Source of the DNA: Nitrosomonas sp. | GTDB lineage: Bacteria > Pseudomonadota > Gammaproteobacteria > Burkholderiales > Nitrosomonadaceae | DNA length: 64,000 nt | Direction of reading: 5' to 3' | NCBI GenBank assembly: GCA_024281675.1 | Contig: JAMXAG010000007.1 | Coordinates: 56,698 to 120,697 of the forward strand | Part shown: positions 26,553 to 35,344 of the stretch, piece by piece | Numbering within the stretch: position 1 is the stretch's first letter | How the letters are laid out: each line of letters begins with the position of its first letter | Notes under the pieces: model-generated | What the model saw: only the letters and a program-made list of their open reading frames with translations | What the model was told of the DNA's origin: nothing | Database searches by the model: none | Program-made: the position numbers and the translations under genes

Positions 26553-27530
26553 TTATTGATGCAGTTCACCAAGAGCGTCGGTAACTTGATTGAAAGGCTT
26601 GTGCTGAAAGAAATTTCGAATATTGTCAGCCAATTGATCGATCAGTCGTTGCCTGGATTCCTGACTAGCCCAAGCGATATGCGGCGTGATAATCAAATTA
26701 TTGGACTGATATCGCAAAATTAAATTATCCTGACTCGGCGGTTCTTCCTGTATGACATCAATGGCCGCACCCGCAATGCGTCCGGAAGATAAACACTGCA
26801 ACAAATCGATTTCATTAATCAATTCACCCCGTGCTGTATTAATCAAGTATGCAGAAGCCTTCATCAGTGCAAATTCACGTTGGCAAATCAGGTGATGCGT
26901 ATCTGGCGACAGTGGACAATGCAATGTAATAAAATCTGACCGGCCAATCACCTCATCAAATGCAATTCTACCGGAGCGCGGTGTTTTATTTTTGTGCTCC
27001 GCAATCAATACATCCATCCCAAATGCTTGCGCTACTTGCGCTACCGCTTTCCCCAAAACACCGTAACCAATAATACCGAGTGTTTTTCCAGTTAGCTCTT
27101 GAATAGGAAAATCCATCGGGCAAAAAAATTGACTGGATTGCCAATCACCGCGTTTTACTAATTCCTGGTAATCGACAAAATGACGAATCAAACTCAACAT
27201 CAATAGAAAAACGTGTTGTACTACAGAAGGTGTGGCGTAGTTACGTACATTACAAACTGCTATTTCGTGTTCGGCTGCAGCTTCTAAATCCACATTATTA
27301 TAACCAGTCGCTGCCACACAAATTAATTTTAAGTGAGTTGCTGCTTCAATTGCTGATCGGTTGAGAAAGACCTTATTGCTGACGACAACTTCTGCATCGC
27401 AAATTCTTTGTAAAATCTCCTGATCAGAAGAATCATGATAGTAACACCAAGGTGAGATTGCTTGACCCAATGCCGTACAATCCAAATCATCACGACTCAC
27501 TGAACCGAAATCAAGAAAAACCGCACGCAT
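26553..27530 (-). CDS. D-2-hydroxyacid dehydrogenase, NAD-dependent (glycerate/hydroxypyruvate type)
   Basis: This 325-residue enzyme has the Rossmann motif G-I-I-G-Y-G-V-L-G-K-A near 147-157. The catalytic Arg is in N-T-A-R-G-E-L-I, the Glu in V-I-Q-E-E-P-P, and the His in T-P-H-I-A-W-A-S. The entry A-T-G-Y-N-N-V-D is the substrate loop. These match the HprA/glycerate dehydrogenase group, but exact specificity is inferred only. ATG 27530 lies one base after the lipoprotein stop, so the pair is translationally linked. The SMR gene follows. Confidence 0.9.
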   Translation of the reverse strand: MRAVFLDFGSVSRDDLDCTALGQAISPWCYYHDSSDQEILQRICDAEVVVSNKVFLNRSAIEAATHLKLICVAATGYNNVDLEAAAEHEIAVCNVRNYATPSVVQHVFLLMLSLIRHFVDYQELVKRGDWQSSQFFCPMDFPIQELTGKTLGIIGYGVLGKAVAQVAQAFGMDVLIAEHKNKTPRSGRIAFDEVIGRSDFITLHCPLSPDTHHLICQREFALMKASAYLINTARGELINEIDLLQCLSSGRIAGAAIDVIQEEPPSQDNLILRYQSNNLIITPHIAWASQESRQRLIDQLADNIRNFFQHKPFNQVTDALGELHQ

Positions 27531-27531
27531 A

Positions 27532-28734
27532 TTATTTTGCAATAGTGATGGAAGGAACACCTACACGCGGAATATCCGTTACGGTCATTTGAAACAACAA
27601 AAACAATAGTTGAAAGGCTTCGCGGTTCCATCGCGCATATTGGCCTTGCGTATCCACCATGTAGTAACGGTCATTCCAGCGAACGGAAATATCGGCATCG
27701 GCTGGCGAAGCATTGGAAGCCCTCAACGCCATCGTTAAATCAGGATTCTCATCATTCAATATTGGCGGCGTCCTGGGATCTTTGTCAACATGATAACCAG
27801 GCGCCTGCCCCAATGCTTTACCGAGAAAACCCAAAATCGAGTGGAAGCTTCTGAGCCTAAAAATTCCTCTCATAGACCAGTCGCCACCATAGTATCCGGC
27901 ACGAATGTCAAAGGCGATATCGTTGACATCCCAATCCTCAACAATTTGATGCAGTTCTTCCCGCTCTCGTTCAGATAATGTGCTGGGATCGTAATTCGTA
28001 ATCAAAATAGGACCTGGGGTATGCTTGCTCAAAGTGTAGGTACTTTCTTTGGCGTTATATTGTACGTCATACTCCTTTTGTAAGGAATGAAACCCCTCTG
28101 CCACCACTGCATTTGCCGGAATAGTCCAGTTGTGTATCAGTGGTAAGGGTTCGGCATGCAATGCATTGGCATCTTGAATGGCCGAGAGATGCAACACTAC
28201 ACGTCGAAACATCTTATAATTATCGGTATCCGAAGGTTTGTTGCGATAAATAGCATACTGCGAATGCTGTTGTAGTAGCCGCACTTCCTGTGCCATCATG
28301 CGCAATAACAAATCGACGTCATAGCGTTGACGCAACAACAAAGTCAGTTTATTTTGCACAAACGGTGTCAATAATCGCTTAGTGAAATCTTCCCCTTCAA
28401 TCGGAACGATGCTAATCGTTGGACTTTCGGATAAACCACCACCGAAAATCGGCATTATTGACGCACCAGCTAAACCACCCAAAGCCGGCGTAGCTCCAGC
28501 ATTAGCATGAAAAGTAAACGTAGCAGCAATATTGGATACGCCGGTAAAGTGAATAGGTTGACTATGATGCGCTCGAACAATATTGATCAACAGCTGCTGC
28601 GAGATAGTATCAGTTACCGCATCGTCATACGCTAACACAGCGCGATTCAGCGCGATCGGCGATATACAACCGGATAACACCATCATGATCAGAATCCATA
28701 CAGGCAAGTGGAAAAAATTTAAACGGTCTATCAA
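27532..28734 (-). CDS. Uncharacterised lipoprotein
   Basis: This 400-residue protein has a lipobox (M-V-L-S-G-C, Cys near 23) and no membrane segment beyond the signal. It begins with TTG 28734, with AAGGA 10 to 14 bases upstream; no ATG fits. An Ala/Gly-rich stretch near 80-105 (A-G-A-T-P-A-L-G-G-L-A-G-A) precedes the globular part. I do not recognise the family. It is tightly coupled to the dehydrogenase gene (1 bp apart), which suggests co-expression rather than shared chemistry. Confidence 0.75.
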   Translation of the reverse strand: MIDRLNFFHLPVWILIMMVLSGCISPIALNRAVLAYDDAVTDTISQQLLINIVRAHHSQPIHFTGVSNIAATFTFHANAGATPALGGLAGASIMPIFGGGLSESPTISIVPIEGEDFTKRLLTPFVQNKLTLLLRQRYDVDLLLRMMAQEVRLLQQHSQYAIYRNKPSDTDNYKMFRRVVLHLSAIQDANALHAEPLPLIHNWTIPANAVVAEGFHSLQKEYDVQYNAKESTYTLSKHTPGPILITNYDPSTLSEREREELHQIVEDWDVNDIAFDIRAGYYGGDWSMRGIFRLRSFHSILGFLGKALGQAPGYHVDKDPRTPPILNDENPDLTMALRASNASPADADISVRWNDRYYMVDTQGQYARWNREAFQLLFLLFQMTVTDIPRVGVPSITIAK

Positions 28735-28970
28735 GTTTAGAATTCCTTATCAACGAGTATGTGAATTTTATTAGTGTTATTACATCATTCTGTGAGAATG
28801 TAAAAAACATGAACATACACAAAAGAATGCACCTGATACCGCTGAATCGCTAAGAGATCTGGCAATGATAGGAAACCAGGGATTGAACCATTGTTACACT
28901 TATATATAGAAGTTTTGAACACCCCCGTCCTACGATTTACAAAATAATTGAGCGAGCGAGAAAACAATAT

Positions 28971-29051
28971 TTTTCCCCAGGAAATCAACCAACAAGCATT
29001 TCCTGTAGGGAAAATAAGGAGGAAACGCCTAGCAAAGATTCCTCTCTTTGC
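28971..29051 (+). repeat. Two consecutive hairpins, possible leader RNA structure
   Basis: TTTTCCC-CAGGAAAT (28971-28985) pairs with ATTTCCTG-TA-GGGAAAA (28998-29014), giving 15 pairs with a 2-base bulge and a 12-base loop. GCAAAGA (29032-29038) pairs with TCTTTGC (29045-29051). Both lie just upstream of the small frame at 29080, so they could be a leader for it or the remnant of a mobile repeat. Confidence 0.45.
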
Positions 29052-29079
29052 ATGATCAAAACTACTTTGGAGATCTGAC

Positions 29080-29280
29080 ATGAACAAACAGTCTTTACGT
29101 TATGAAAAAATCGCAAACTCAGTTTTTCCAGATTCATTAACTTCTATAATACTGTGCAACCTCATATTGGAATTAGGTAACATGACTCCAGATAAAAAAT
29201 TACCTCATTTTTTCTTCATACGTTTATCTCTATTTCTTAAATTTCTGCGCAATAATAAACCCGACCACAAATACGAGTAA
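29080..29280 (+). CDS. Possible small protein, unrecognised
   Basis: This 66-codon frame has a good ribosome site (GGAG, 8 bases before the ATG). The product begins M-N-K-Q-S-L-R-Y-E-K-I, is Leu/Phe-rich in the middle, has no signal or motif I recognise, and ends K-P-D-H-K-Y-E. A short MIKTTLEI frame (29052-29078) ends just before it. It may be a real small gene, the start of a decayed gene or chance. Confidence 0.3.
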   Translation: MNKQSLRYEKIANSVFPDSLTSIILCNLILELGNMTPDKKLPHFFFIRLSLFLKFLRNNKPDHKYE

Positions 29281-29574
29281 ATAAATAATGATATCTAATG
29301 AAAAAGCCACTAAAGAAATCCCGTTTTAATGAATTGACGATAATAACAAAGCCCTACTCTAACATAGGCCATGTGGATTGAATTCAACAATTCTCTAATT
29401 TGTGATTCATTTAGATACACAATTAATTGCAACGATATTCCATTCATACTGACTATCACTTTTTCCGTTTTACAAGCGCAAAGCTCAATTACGGTATTCG
29501 ATCTGACATCGTATCGACGAATCCTTGTACTTCCAGTATTTCAACGCCTGTTCTTCACTTCTATTGATTATTTA

Positions 29575-30186
29575 TCACTTGAGTGATTTCTGCTCGCCGA
29601 TGCGCTGTTCCTTGCCTGCAAGTAAATTCATAATGTTAGATTGATGCCTCCATATCAACATCAACGACATTAATAAAACCGCGATGCAATATTCTCTGGA
29701 TTCTGAAAGACTGAAAATATAAATGGGTGCAAGGACAGCAGCCACCAATGCCGACAATGAAGAAATGCGCCAAATCACAGCTGTTAGTAACCAAGTAACA
29801 ATCGCCATTAAACCAGTCCATACATTCAAACCTAACAGCACGCCGACTGCCGTCGCTACACCTTTACCACCTTGGAAACGCAAAAACACCGGAAAAATGT
29901 GCCCTAAAAAAACCATGATCGCAACTACTGCAATAGCTTTCTGGTCCACCCCCCATATAGGTGCATAATGTTCTGCTAAGGCGACCGCCAACCAACCCTT
30001 CCCTGCATCCCCTAGCAGGGTCACAATTGCCGCAGATTTTTTACCACTACGCAGAACATTAGTCGCGCCAGGATTTTTAGAACCGTAAGTGCGAGGATCC
30101 GGCAGCTTAAACAACCAACTGGATATTACCGCAAAGGAAATGGATCCCATTAGATAAGCAAACAAACCGAATATCAGCAGCATCAT
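29575..30186 (-). CDS. plsY: Glycerol-3-phosphate acyltransferase PlsY
   Basis: This 203-residue protein with five membrane segments transfers acyl from acyl-phosphate to glycerol 3-phosphate, the first step of phospholipid synthesis. All three motifs are present: G-S-I-S-F-A near 14-19, G-S-K-N-P-G-A-T-N-V-L-R near 35-46, and F-Q-G-G-K-G-V-A-T-A near 103-112. ATG 30186 or 30183 are both possible starts. It is divergent from folB, 64 bp apart, the same arrangement as in E. coli. Confidence 0.95.
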   Translation of the reverse strand: MMLLIFGLFAYLMGSISFAVISSWLFKLPDPRTYGSKNPGATNVLRSGKKSAAIVTLLGDAGKGWLAVALAEHYAPIWGVDQKAIAVVAIMVFLGHIFPVFLRFQGGKGVATAVGVLLGLNVWTGLMAIVTWLLTAVIWRISSLSALVAAVLAPIYIFSLSESREYCIAVLLMSLMLIWRHQSNIMNLLAGKEQRIGEQKSLK

Positions 30187-30250
30187 GTCATTAGCAGTCT
30201 TCGAGAAAAATAGAATAAAATCGAATCACTCACACAAACCTTTACTCACA

Positions 30251-30607
30251 ATGGATATTATTTTTTTACGCGATTTTAAAGTTAAAGCCCTCATTGGAAT
30301 TTATCCATGGGAGCGCAAAGTACAGCAAACTATTCGGCTGGATTTGGAAATTGCGCTACCCAATAGCCTCGCTTGTCAATCCGACCATATTGAAGATGCA
30401 CTGGATTATGCCTGTATTGTCGAAAGAATCAACGCTCTTATCAAAGAAAAACATTTTTCCTTATTGGAAGCACTTGCAGAAAATATCGCCCTTACTATTT
30501 TGCAAGACTTCCACTCACCTTGGGTTAAAGTCAGTGTTGCAAAGCTTAGCATCATTCCGGGCGTACAAGAATTAGGCATTAGCATCGAACGTAAGTTGCT
30601 CGCATAA
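30251..30607 (+). CDS. folB: Dihydroneopterin aldolase
   Basis: This 118-residue protein of folate synthesis begins M-D-I-I-F-L-R-D-F-K-V-K-A-L-I-G-I, followed by Y-P-W-E-R-K, whose Glu binds the pterin. The central D-Y-A-C-I-V-E-R-I and late S-L-L-E-A-L-A-E are typical of FolB. ATG 30251 gives the family length; the longer frame from 30185 has a non-conserved leader. The enzyme cleaves dihydroneopterin to hydroxymethyl-dihydropterin. Confidence 0.93.
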   Translation: MDIIFLRDFKVKALIGIYPWERKVQQTIRLDLEIALPNSLACQSDHIEDALDYACIVERINALIKEKHFSLLEALAENIALTILQDFHSPWVKVSVAKLSIIPGVQELGISIERKLLA

Positions 30608-30714
30608 ATCGCAAAACAACCTCATTCAAATGATTCTGGGCTTAATAAAGAATATTTGAACCTGTTTCTAACACCCGCGCAGCAACGCAGATAGTTTTTC
30701 AACGACTGGCTGGC

Positions 30715-31215
30715 TTAATGTGTATGACCATGATCGTGATGATGATGGTCATGATCATCATGCGCATGTTGATGGGAAATCTCTTCTGCAGTGGCAAAAC
30801 GGATATCCGTGATGGTACACGAGAAATTCAATGGCATGCCGGCAAAAGGATGATTGGCATCGACGATAACAGTATCGTCAGTTACATCCGTCACCTTGTA
30901 GACGAGCATATCTTCTGAATTCTCTGCCCCTCCTTCAAAGTGCATCCCCACGGAAACATTTGCAGGAAAAGCGCTACGCTGCTCAACCCGGATAAGCTCG
31001 CTATCGTATTCACCAAAAGTATCATCGGGCTCCATCGCAATGGAACAATGATAGCCTATTTCTTTCCCATGCAACGCTTCTTCAACCAAGGGAAAAATAC
31101 CGCCATAACCACCATGTAAATAACTGATTGGTGTATCTGTTTTCTCCAGGATATTCCCATCGGCATCCGATAACTCATAACTCAAAGAAACAACAGTATT
31201 TTTTTCAATACGCAT
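30715..31215 (-). CDS. slyD: FKBP-type peptidyl-prolyl isomerase, SlyD-like, with His-rich tail
   Basis: This 166-residue protein has a FKBP domain interrupted by the IF chaperone domain (about 75-120), beginning with V-V-S-L-S-Y-E-L-S-D near 8-17 and Y-L-H-G-G-Y-G-G-I-F-P near 33-43. The C-terminal 20 residues are mostly His and Asp, a Ni/Zn/Cu-binding tail as in SlyD/SlpA proteins. It could supply or sequester metal for the metalloenzymes of this organism; that is inference. rnhB lies 15 bp upstream in the same direction. Confidence 0.88.
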   Translation of the reverse strand: MRIEKNTVVSLSYELSDADGNILEKTDTPISYLHGGYGGIFPLVEEALHGKEIGYHCSIAMEPDDTFGEYDSELIRVEQRSAFPANVSVGMHFEGGAENSEDMLVYKVTDVTDDTVIVDANHPFAGMPLNFSCTITDIRFATAEEISHQHAHDDHDHHHHDHGHTH

Positions 31216-31230
31216 GCTGAAAATCCCTTT

Positions 31231-31833
31231 TTAATGATTAAATATTAACGAACTTACTGGTGCAAAGCTTTTGCGATGTATCTTGCTTGGACCGTATTGC
31301 TGCAATGCAGCTAAATGTTTCGGAGTCGGATAACCTTTGTGTAGATCAAAACCATAGTATGGAAAATCAATATGCAATCGTAGCATTTCAATATCGCGCT
31401 CCGTTTTTGCCAAAATAGAAGCAGCAGAAATTTCAGGTATCAAGGAATCTCCCCGGACAATAGCTTGTACTGGATAAGATACATCAGGACATTGCTTTCC
31501 GTCGACCAACACCTGATCAGGAATGCAAGATAAACCTTCCACAGCGCGTTTCATGGCTAATAAACTGGCTTGTAAAATATTCATCTGATCGATTTCCTCT
31601 ACTGATGCTGACGCGACTACCCATGCTTTGGCATATTGTTTAATTGCTGTCGCAAGCATCGAGCGTTTCAATGCACTTAGTTTTTTTGAATCTTTCAATC
31701 CAGCAATGTGATAATTTTTGTCTAAAATCACACAGGCTGCATATACCGGACCGGCTAATGGCCCTCTTCCAGCTTCATCGACCCCACAAATTATTTTGTA
31801 GGAATCAGAATGTTGAATATTCAGGTTAACCAT
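31231..31833 (-). CDS. rnhB: Ribonuclease HII
   Basis: This 200-residue enzyme removes RNA-DNA junction ribonucleotides. The catalytic motif [13 protein letters not shown] is near residues 17-29; L-V-D-G-K-Q, the acidic D near 125-130 (V-R-G-D-S) and K-G-Y-P-T-P-K-H-L near 170-178 are also family-typical. It closes the conserved rpsB-to-rnhB envelope cluster. In the usual order lpxB and lpxA would lie between fabZ and rnhB; here only 69 bp separates them. Confidence 0.95.
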   Translation of the reverse strand: MVNLNIQHSDSYKIICGVDEAGRGPLAGPVYAACVILDKNYHIAGLKDSKKLSALKRSMLATAIKQYAKAWVVASASVEEIDQMNILQASLLAMKRAVEGLSCIPDQVLVDGKQCPDVSYPVQAIVRGDSLIPEISAASILAKTERDIEMLRLHIDFPYYGFDLHKGYPTPKHLAALQQYGPSKIHRKSFAPVSSLIFNH

Positions 31834-31902
31834 CCCAATAAGAATGCTATCTAACAGGTTATTAAAAAATAATCTGCTAAAATCGGCGGTATTAAATGAG
31901 TA

Positions 31903-32346
31903 TTACACATTCTTAGCGGTACACATCAATGTCGCTTCCGTAACTAATTGTCCATCCACTTCAGCACGTGCAGAATATTTCCACAATCCTTTGATTTGTC
32001 GTTCTATTGCAACTTTCAAGATTAATTGATCGCCAGCGGTTACCGGTTTCTTAAAACGCACACCATCAATACCGACAAAATAATAAACAGTGTCCTCTCT
32101 GTTGACTGTATTCTCAGTTTTCAAAGTTAACACAGCCGCGGCTTGTGCGAGTGCCTCAACGATCAAAACGCCTGGCATAACAGGATAATGCGGAAAATGT
32201 CCTGAAAAAAACGGTTCGTTAATTGAAACATTTTTTAACGCCACAATATCTTTTCCAACCTCGTAAGAAAGTACTCGATCAATGAGCAAAATTGGATAAC
32301 GGTGCGGTAAGTACTTTAAAATTTCATGAATATCCATGCTGTCCAT
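31903..32346 (-). CDS. fabZ: 3-hydroxyacyl-ACP dehydratase FabZ
   Basis: This 147-residue hot-dog-fold dehydratase has [12 protein letters not shown] near 13-24 and the catalytic His in [13 protein letters not shown] near 48-60, with the Glu in V-E-A-L-A-Q. It serves fatty acid and lipid A acyl chain synthesis. It lies 58 bp after skp and 69 bp before rnhB, so the flanking lpxD and lpxA/lpxB genes found in most relatives are missing here. Confidence 0.95.
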   Translation of the reverse strand: MDSMDIHEILKYLPHRYPILLIDRVLSYEVGKDIVALKNVSINEPFFSGHFPHYPVMPGVLIVEALAQAAAVLTLKTENTVNREDTVYYFVGIDGVRFKKPVTAGDQLILKVAIERQIKGLWKYSARAEVDGQLVTEATLMCTAKNV

Positions 32347-32404
32347 TTGATTTTCTATTATTCCATAATTGTTATCGAGGCTCTATCGTTAATAAAACAA
32401 CCTT

Positions 32405-32953
32405 TCATTGTACCGTCTCACTATCAAGCAATTTAATAATTTTATCCGTTATGTCAATACGTTGGCTTCTATAAACCGAATCTTGTAGTTGTAATATCAA
32501 ATCAATTTTTTCCGCTTCCGCAAGCTTACTAATCACGTTGTTGATACGATCCAAAATGATACTGTATTCCTCGTTTTGGCGCGCACTGAAATCTTCTCGT
32601 AATTGTTTTTGTGCACGTTGATATTTTCGGCTCAGATTGGCTAAGTTTCTTTCCATATTTTGCCGCTCATCGAGCTCAATTGTGGCACCGTTTTTTTCTA
32701 ATTTATCTTGTAATATCCTCGCTTCTGCCATCATTTTTTTGATTTCGTCATCACGTGGAATAAATTCTTGTTCTATTCTTTTTTGTGTTTGCAGCGCAAA
32801 TGACGATTCCCGAAGGATTTTTTCAGTATTGACGACGCCAATTTTAATGTCGTCAGTAGAAACAGCAAAGCCATCAACACTCATCACCACAAAACTGAGC
32901 GCAATGAACAAGAGAGAAAACTGGTTATATCTTAAATAATTCAATAGCTTCAC
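32405..32953 (-). CDS. skp: Periplasmic chaperone Skp/OmpH
   Basis: This protein of about 182 residues has a signal segment ending V-D-G-F-A-V, then an OmpH domain with I-K-I-G-V-V-N-T-E-K-I-L near 35-46 and a long charged helical arm. It carries unfolded outer-membrane proteins to the Bam complex. No ATG suits. GTG 32953 is used (TTG 32956 adjacent is also possible). There is no Shine-Dalgarno; instead an AAAAT pentanucleotide array occupies the leader (32961-33000). bamA is immediately upstream, so the two are probably on one message. Confidence 0.9.
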   Translation of the reverse strand: MKLLNYLRYNQFSLLFIALSFVVMSVDGFAVSTDDIKIGVVNTEKILRESSFALQTQKRIEQEFIPRDDEIKKMMAEARILQDKLEKNGATIELDERQNMERNLANLSRKYQRAQKQLREDFSARQNEEYSIILDRINNVISKLAEAEKIDLILQLQDSVYRSQRIDITDKIIKLLDSETVQ

Positions 32954-32960
32954 CAATTCT

Positions 32961-33000
32961 ATTTTATTTTATTTTATTTTATTTTATTTTATTTTATTTA
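32961..33000. repeat. Pentanucleotide array (ATTTT x7 plus ATTTA) between bamA and skp
   Basis: Seven perfect ATTTT units and one ATTTA fill 40 bases, ending 20 bp after the bamA stop (at 33020, read on the minus strand) and 8 bases before the skp start. On the coding strand it reads as AAAAT repeats. It fills the position where a ribosome site would be, so copy-number change could alter translation of skp. Confidence 0.92.
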
Positions 33001-33019
33001 GCCTGATAGCTTATCAGCT

Positions 33020-35341
33020 TCAAAATTGTTGACCAAACATAAACTGAAACCGTTGCAGATTATCCGCCGGTATATCATTTAAGGGCTCCCCAATACTAAC
33101 CTTCAATGGCCCCATCGGAGAGACCCAAGTCACCGCAAGGCCCGCCGAATAGCGCATGAGGGTATTCAGTTCACTAAACTGATTGAACACCGTTCCACCG
33201 TCCAAAAACAAACTTAAACGCAATGACCGATCATCTTTCATAAAAGGCACTGGAAACATTAACTCCACGTTACCCACCACCCGTTTACTCGCACCAATTG
33301 CAAAAAAACGGGTATTAGTAAAGCTTCCTCCCCCTCCCGGATTTAAGTTACTCACATCGTCGCGAGGCCCTAATGTATTCAAGTCATAGCCCCGCACAGA
33401 CGTATTTCCACCCGCGAAAAAATTCTTAAAGAAGGGCATTGCTTTTCCAGTATAACCATCCCCATAACCCGCTTCGCCATTCAGCATCAAAGTAAAGAAA
33501 TCATTAATGGGATAAAACCATTTTTGATGATAGCTGACTTTGTAATAATTCAAATCTCCCCCCGGTACGCTGATTTCAGCAAATAAGCGATGGGTCGTTC
33601 CGGAAGTCGTCCAAATCGCACTATCACGGCGGTCACGCGCCCAACTGACCGTAAACGGAAAATTATTAGTGGAAGTGCCAAATTCCTCAGTGAACTCTGT
33701 GTAACGCCGTGGGCTTTTAGGCGTAGTATCAATGTGTGTATTTTCTGCCGCCAAACCAAACGATACAATATCGTTTTCCGCAATCGGTATCCCTAAACGA
33801 ATACCAGCACCGACCGTTTGGGTCTTAAATTCCGCAAATGATTTCAGCGGGCGGGTGTCGATATCTCGCTTGTAAAGATCAAAACCCAGACTCACACCAT
33901 TGACTGTGAAATAAGGATTAGTAAAAGAAGCGGAATAAGTTTGATTAATCGCGGCCCTTTGTACCTCCAAGTTGAAGAAATTACCGGTACCAAAAATGTT
34001 ATTTTGCGAAAGACTGGCATTCAAAAGGATCCCTTGACGGTCGGAATAACCCGCACCGAACATAATCGAACCAGTAGGCCGTTCCTCAACCTTCATATTG
34101 ATATCAACTTGATCCGTTTTATTGGCAACCGCAGGCGTTTCCACATTGACACTATTAAAGAAAAACAAGCGGTCGACACGTTGCTTCGATAAATTGATGT
34201 TTTGCGTCGAATGCCAGGCACCTTCCATTTGACGGAATTCACGACGAATGACTTCGTCGCGTGTACGATCATTACCCGTGATATTGACGCGACGAACGTA
34301 TACACGCTTACCCGGATCGATAAAAAAAGTAAAAGCCGCTTCACGCTTTTCATAATCCAATTCTGGATTAGCGTTGATGTTGGCGAAAGCATAGCCGTCA
34401 TCGCCATAGCGATCAGTCAATGATTTGATTGAGTCCGTCAATTTCTTGCGTGCAAACACATCGCCAGCCTTGATCTGAATCAGTTTACGGATCTCTTCTT
34501 CTGGAATCAGTAATTCACCAGCTACTTTAATATCGGAAATTTTATATTGCGCTCCTTCGGTAACATTGATGGTAATGTAGATATCACGCATATCCGGTGT
34601 GATTGACACTTGCGTGGATTCAACATTGAATTCCAAATAACCGAGATCCAAGTAATGGGAGCGCAGTGTTTCCAAATCCGCTGCTAATTTCTGTTTAGAA
34701 TATTGATCATTCTTGGTAAACCAGCTTAACAAATCAGGCTTACGCAATACCAACACGCCACGCAATTCTTTATCGCTGAATTTTTCATTACCGACAAAAC
34801 TGATTTTTTTGATGCGCGCCGTACGTCCTTCGTTGATATCGAAATTAATGCCTACGCGATTACGTTCCAAGGGCGTGGTGGTCGTGGTAATCTTAACCGC
34901 ATATTTACCACGGCTAATATACTGACGTTTCAGTTCCTGCTCAGCCCTTTCCAACAATGAACGGCTGAAGATTCTCGATTCCGAAATACCTGCCTGTTTT
35001 AAGCCTTCGAGCAATTTATCTTTTTCAAATTCTTTAGCGCCGTTAATGGCAATTTCTGCGATCGCAGGCCGCTCATTGACTTCAACCACCAAAATCCCAT
35101 TTTCGGCTTTCAAACGCACATCCGTGAAAAAACCAGTACCATAGAGGGACTTAATTGCCTCATTGGTTTTCTCTTCAGTTAAGACATCGCCAACCTTGAT
35201 GGGTAGATAGCCAAATACTGTACCCGCCTCAGTGCGCTGCAAACCCTCAACACGAATATCTTTCACAACAAAGGAATCGCTTGCCCAACTCGAAATAACA
35301 TAGAAAGAAGCTATGAATGCGAGGAAAAACCGGAATCTCAT
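33020..35341 (-). CDS. bamA: Outer-membrane assembly factor BamA
   Basis: This 773-residue Omp85 protein has a signal sequence (about 1-20), five POTRA domains (about 22-430) and a 16-strand barrel with the G-A-S-K-R-V/V-R-G-Y region (R-G-Y near 640) and a terminal F. It is the central barrel-insertion machine, with BamD (21323) and Skp (32405) also in the window. It is 3 bp from rseP, as in most proteobacteria. Confidence 0.97.
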   Translation of the reverse strand: MRFRFFLAFIASFYVISSWASDSFVVKDIRVEGLQRTEAGTVFGYLPIKVGDVLTEEKTNEAIKSLYGTGFFTDVRLKAENGILVVEVNERPAIAEIAINGAKEFEKDKLLEGLKQAGISESRIFSRSLLERAEQELKRQYISRGKYAVKITTTTTPLERNRVGINFDINEGRTARIKKISFVGNEKFSDKELRGVLVLRKPDLLSWFTKNDQYSKQKLAADLETLRSHYLDLGYLEFNVESTQVSITPDMRDIYITINVTEGAQYKISDIKVAGELLIPEEEIRKLIQIKAGDVFARKKLTDSIKSLTDRYGDDGYAFANINANPELDYEKREAAFTFFIDPGKRVYVRRVNITGNDRTRDEVIRREFRQMEGAWHSTQNINLSKQRVDRLFFFNSVNVETPAVANKTDQVDINMKVEERPTGSIMFGAGYSDRQGILLNASLSQNNIFGTGNFFNLEVQRAAINQTYSASFTNPYFTVNGVSLGFDLYKRDIDTRPLKSFAEFKTQTVGAGIRLGIPIAENDIVSFGLAAENTHIDTTPKSPRRYTEFTEEFGTSTNNFPFTVSWARDRRDSAIWTTSGTTHRLFAEISVPGGDLNYYKVSYHQKWFYPINDFFTLMLNGEAGYGDGYTGKAMPFFKNFFAGGNTSVRGYDLNTLGPRDDVSNLNPGGGGSFTNTRFFAIGASKRVVGNVELMFPVPFMKDDRSLRLSLFLDGGTVFNQFSELNTLMRYSAGLAVTWVSPMGPLKVSIGEPLNDIPADNLQRFQFMFGQQF

Positions 35342-35344
35342 TAT

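Larger units (their letters stand above)
28735..29574. other. Long AT-rich intergenic region with two hairpins and one small possible gene
   Basis: These 840 bases lie between the lipoprotein gene start and the plsY stop. They hold a bulged hairpin (28971-29014), a perfect 7-bp hairpin (29032-29038 with 29045-29051), an AAGGAGG at 29016-29022 with no gene at the right distance, and a possible 66-codon gene at 29080. The rest shows no coding signal I can support. A decayed gene is possible. Confidence 0.5.

Noticed and set aside
28861-28900. GGTTCAATCC on the minus strand looks like a tRNA T arm
   Set aside because: The flanking bases do not form a T stem and no anticodon or acceptor arm can be folded.
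28785-29087. 100-codon minus-strand frame in the 840-bp gap
   Set aside because: It runs through both hairpins, has no ribosome site and shows no recognisable protein features.
30718-30918. Met-rich plus-strand frame opposite slyD
   Set aside because: It is the complement of the His-rich tail and has no independent support.
32961-33000. Pentanucleotide array as a CRISPR or mobile-element trace
   Set aside because: The unit is only five bases with no spacers or terminal inverted repeats; simple slippage explains it.
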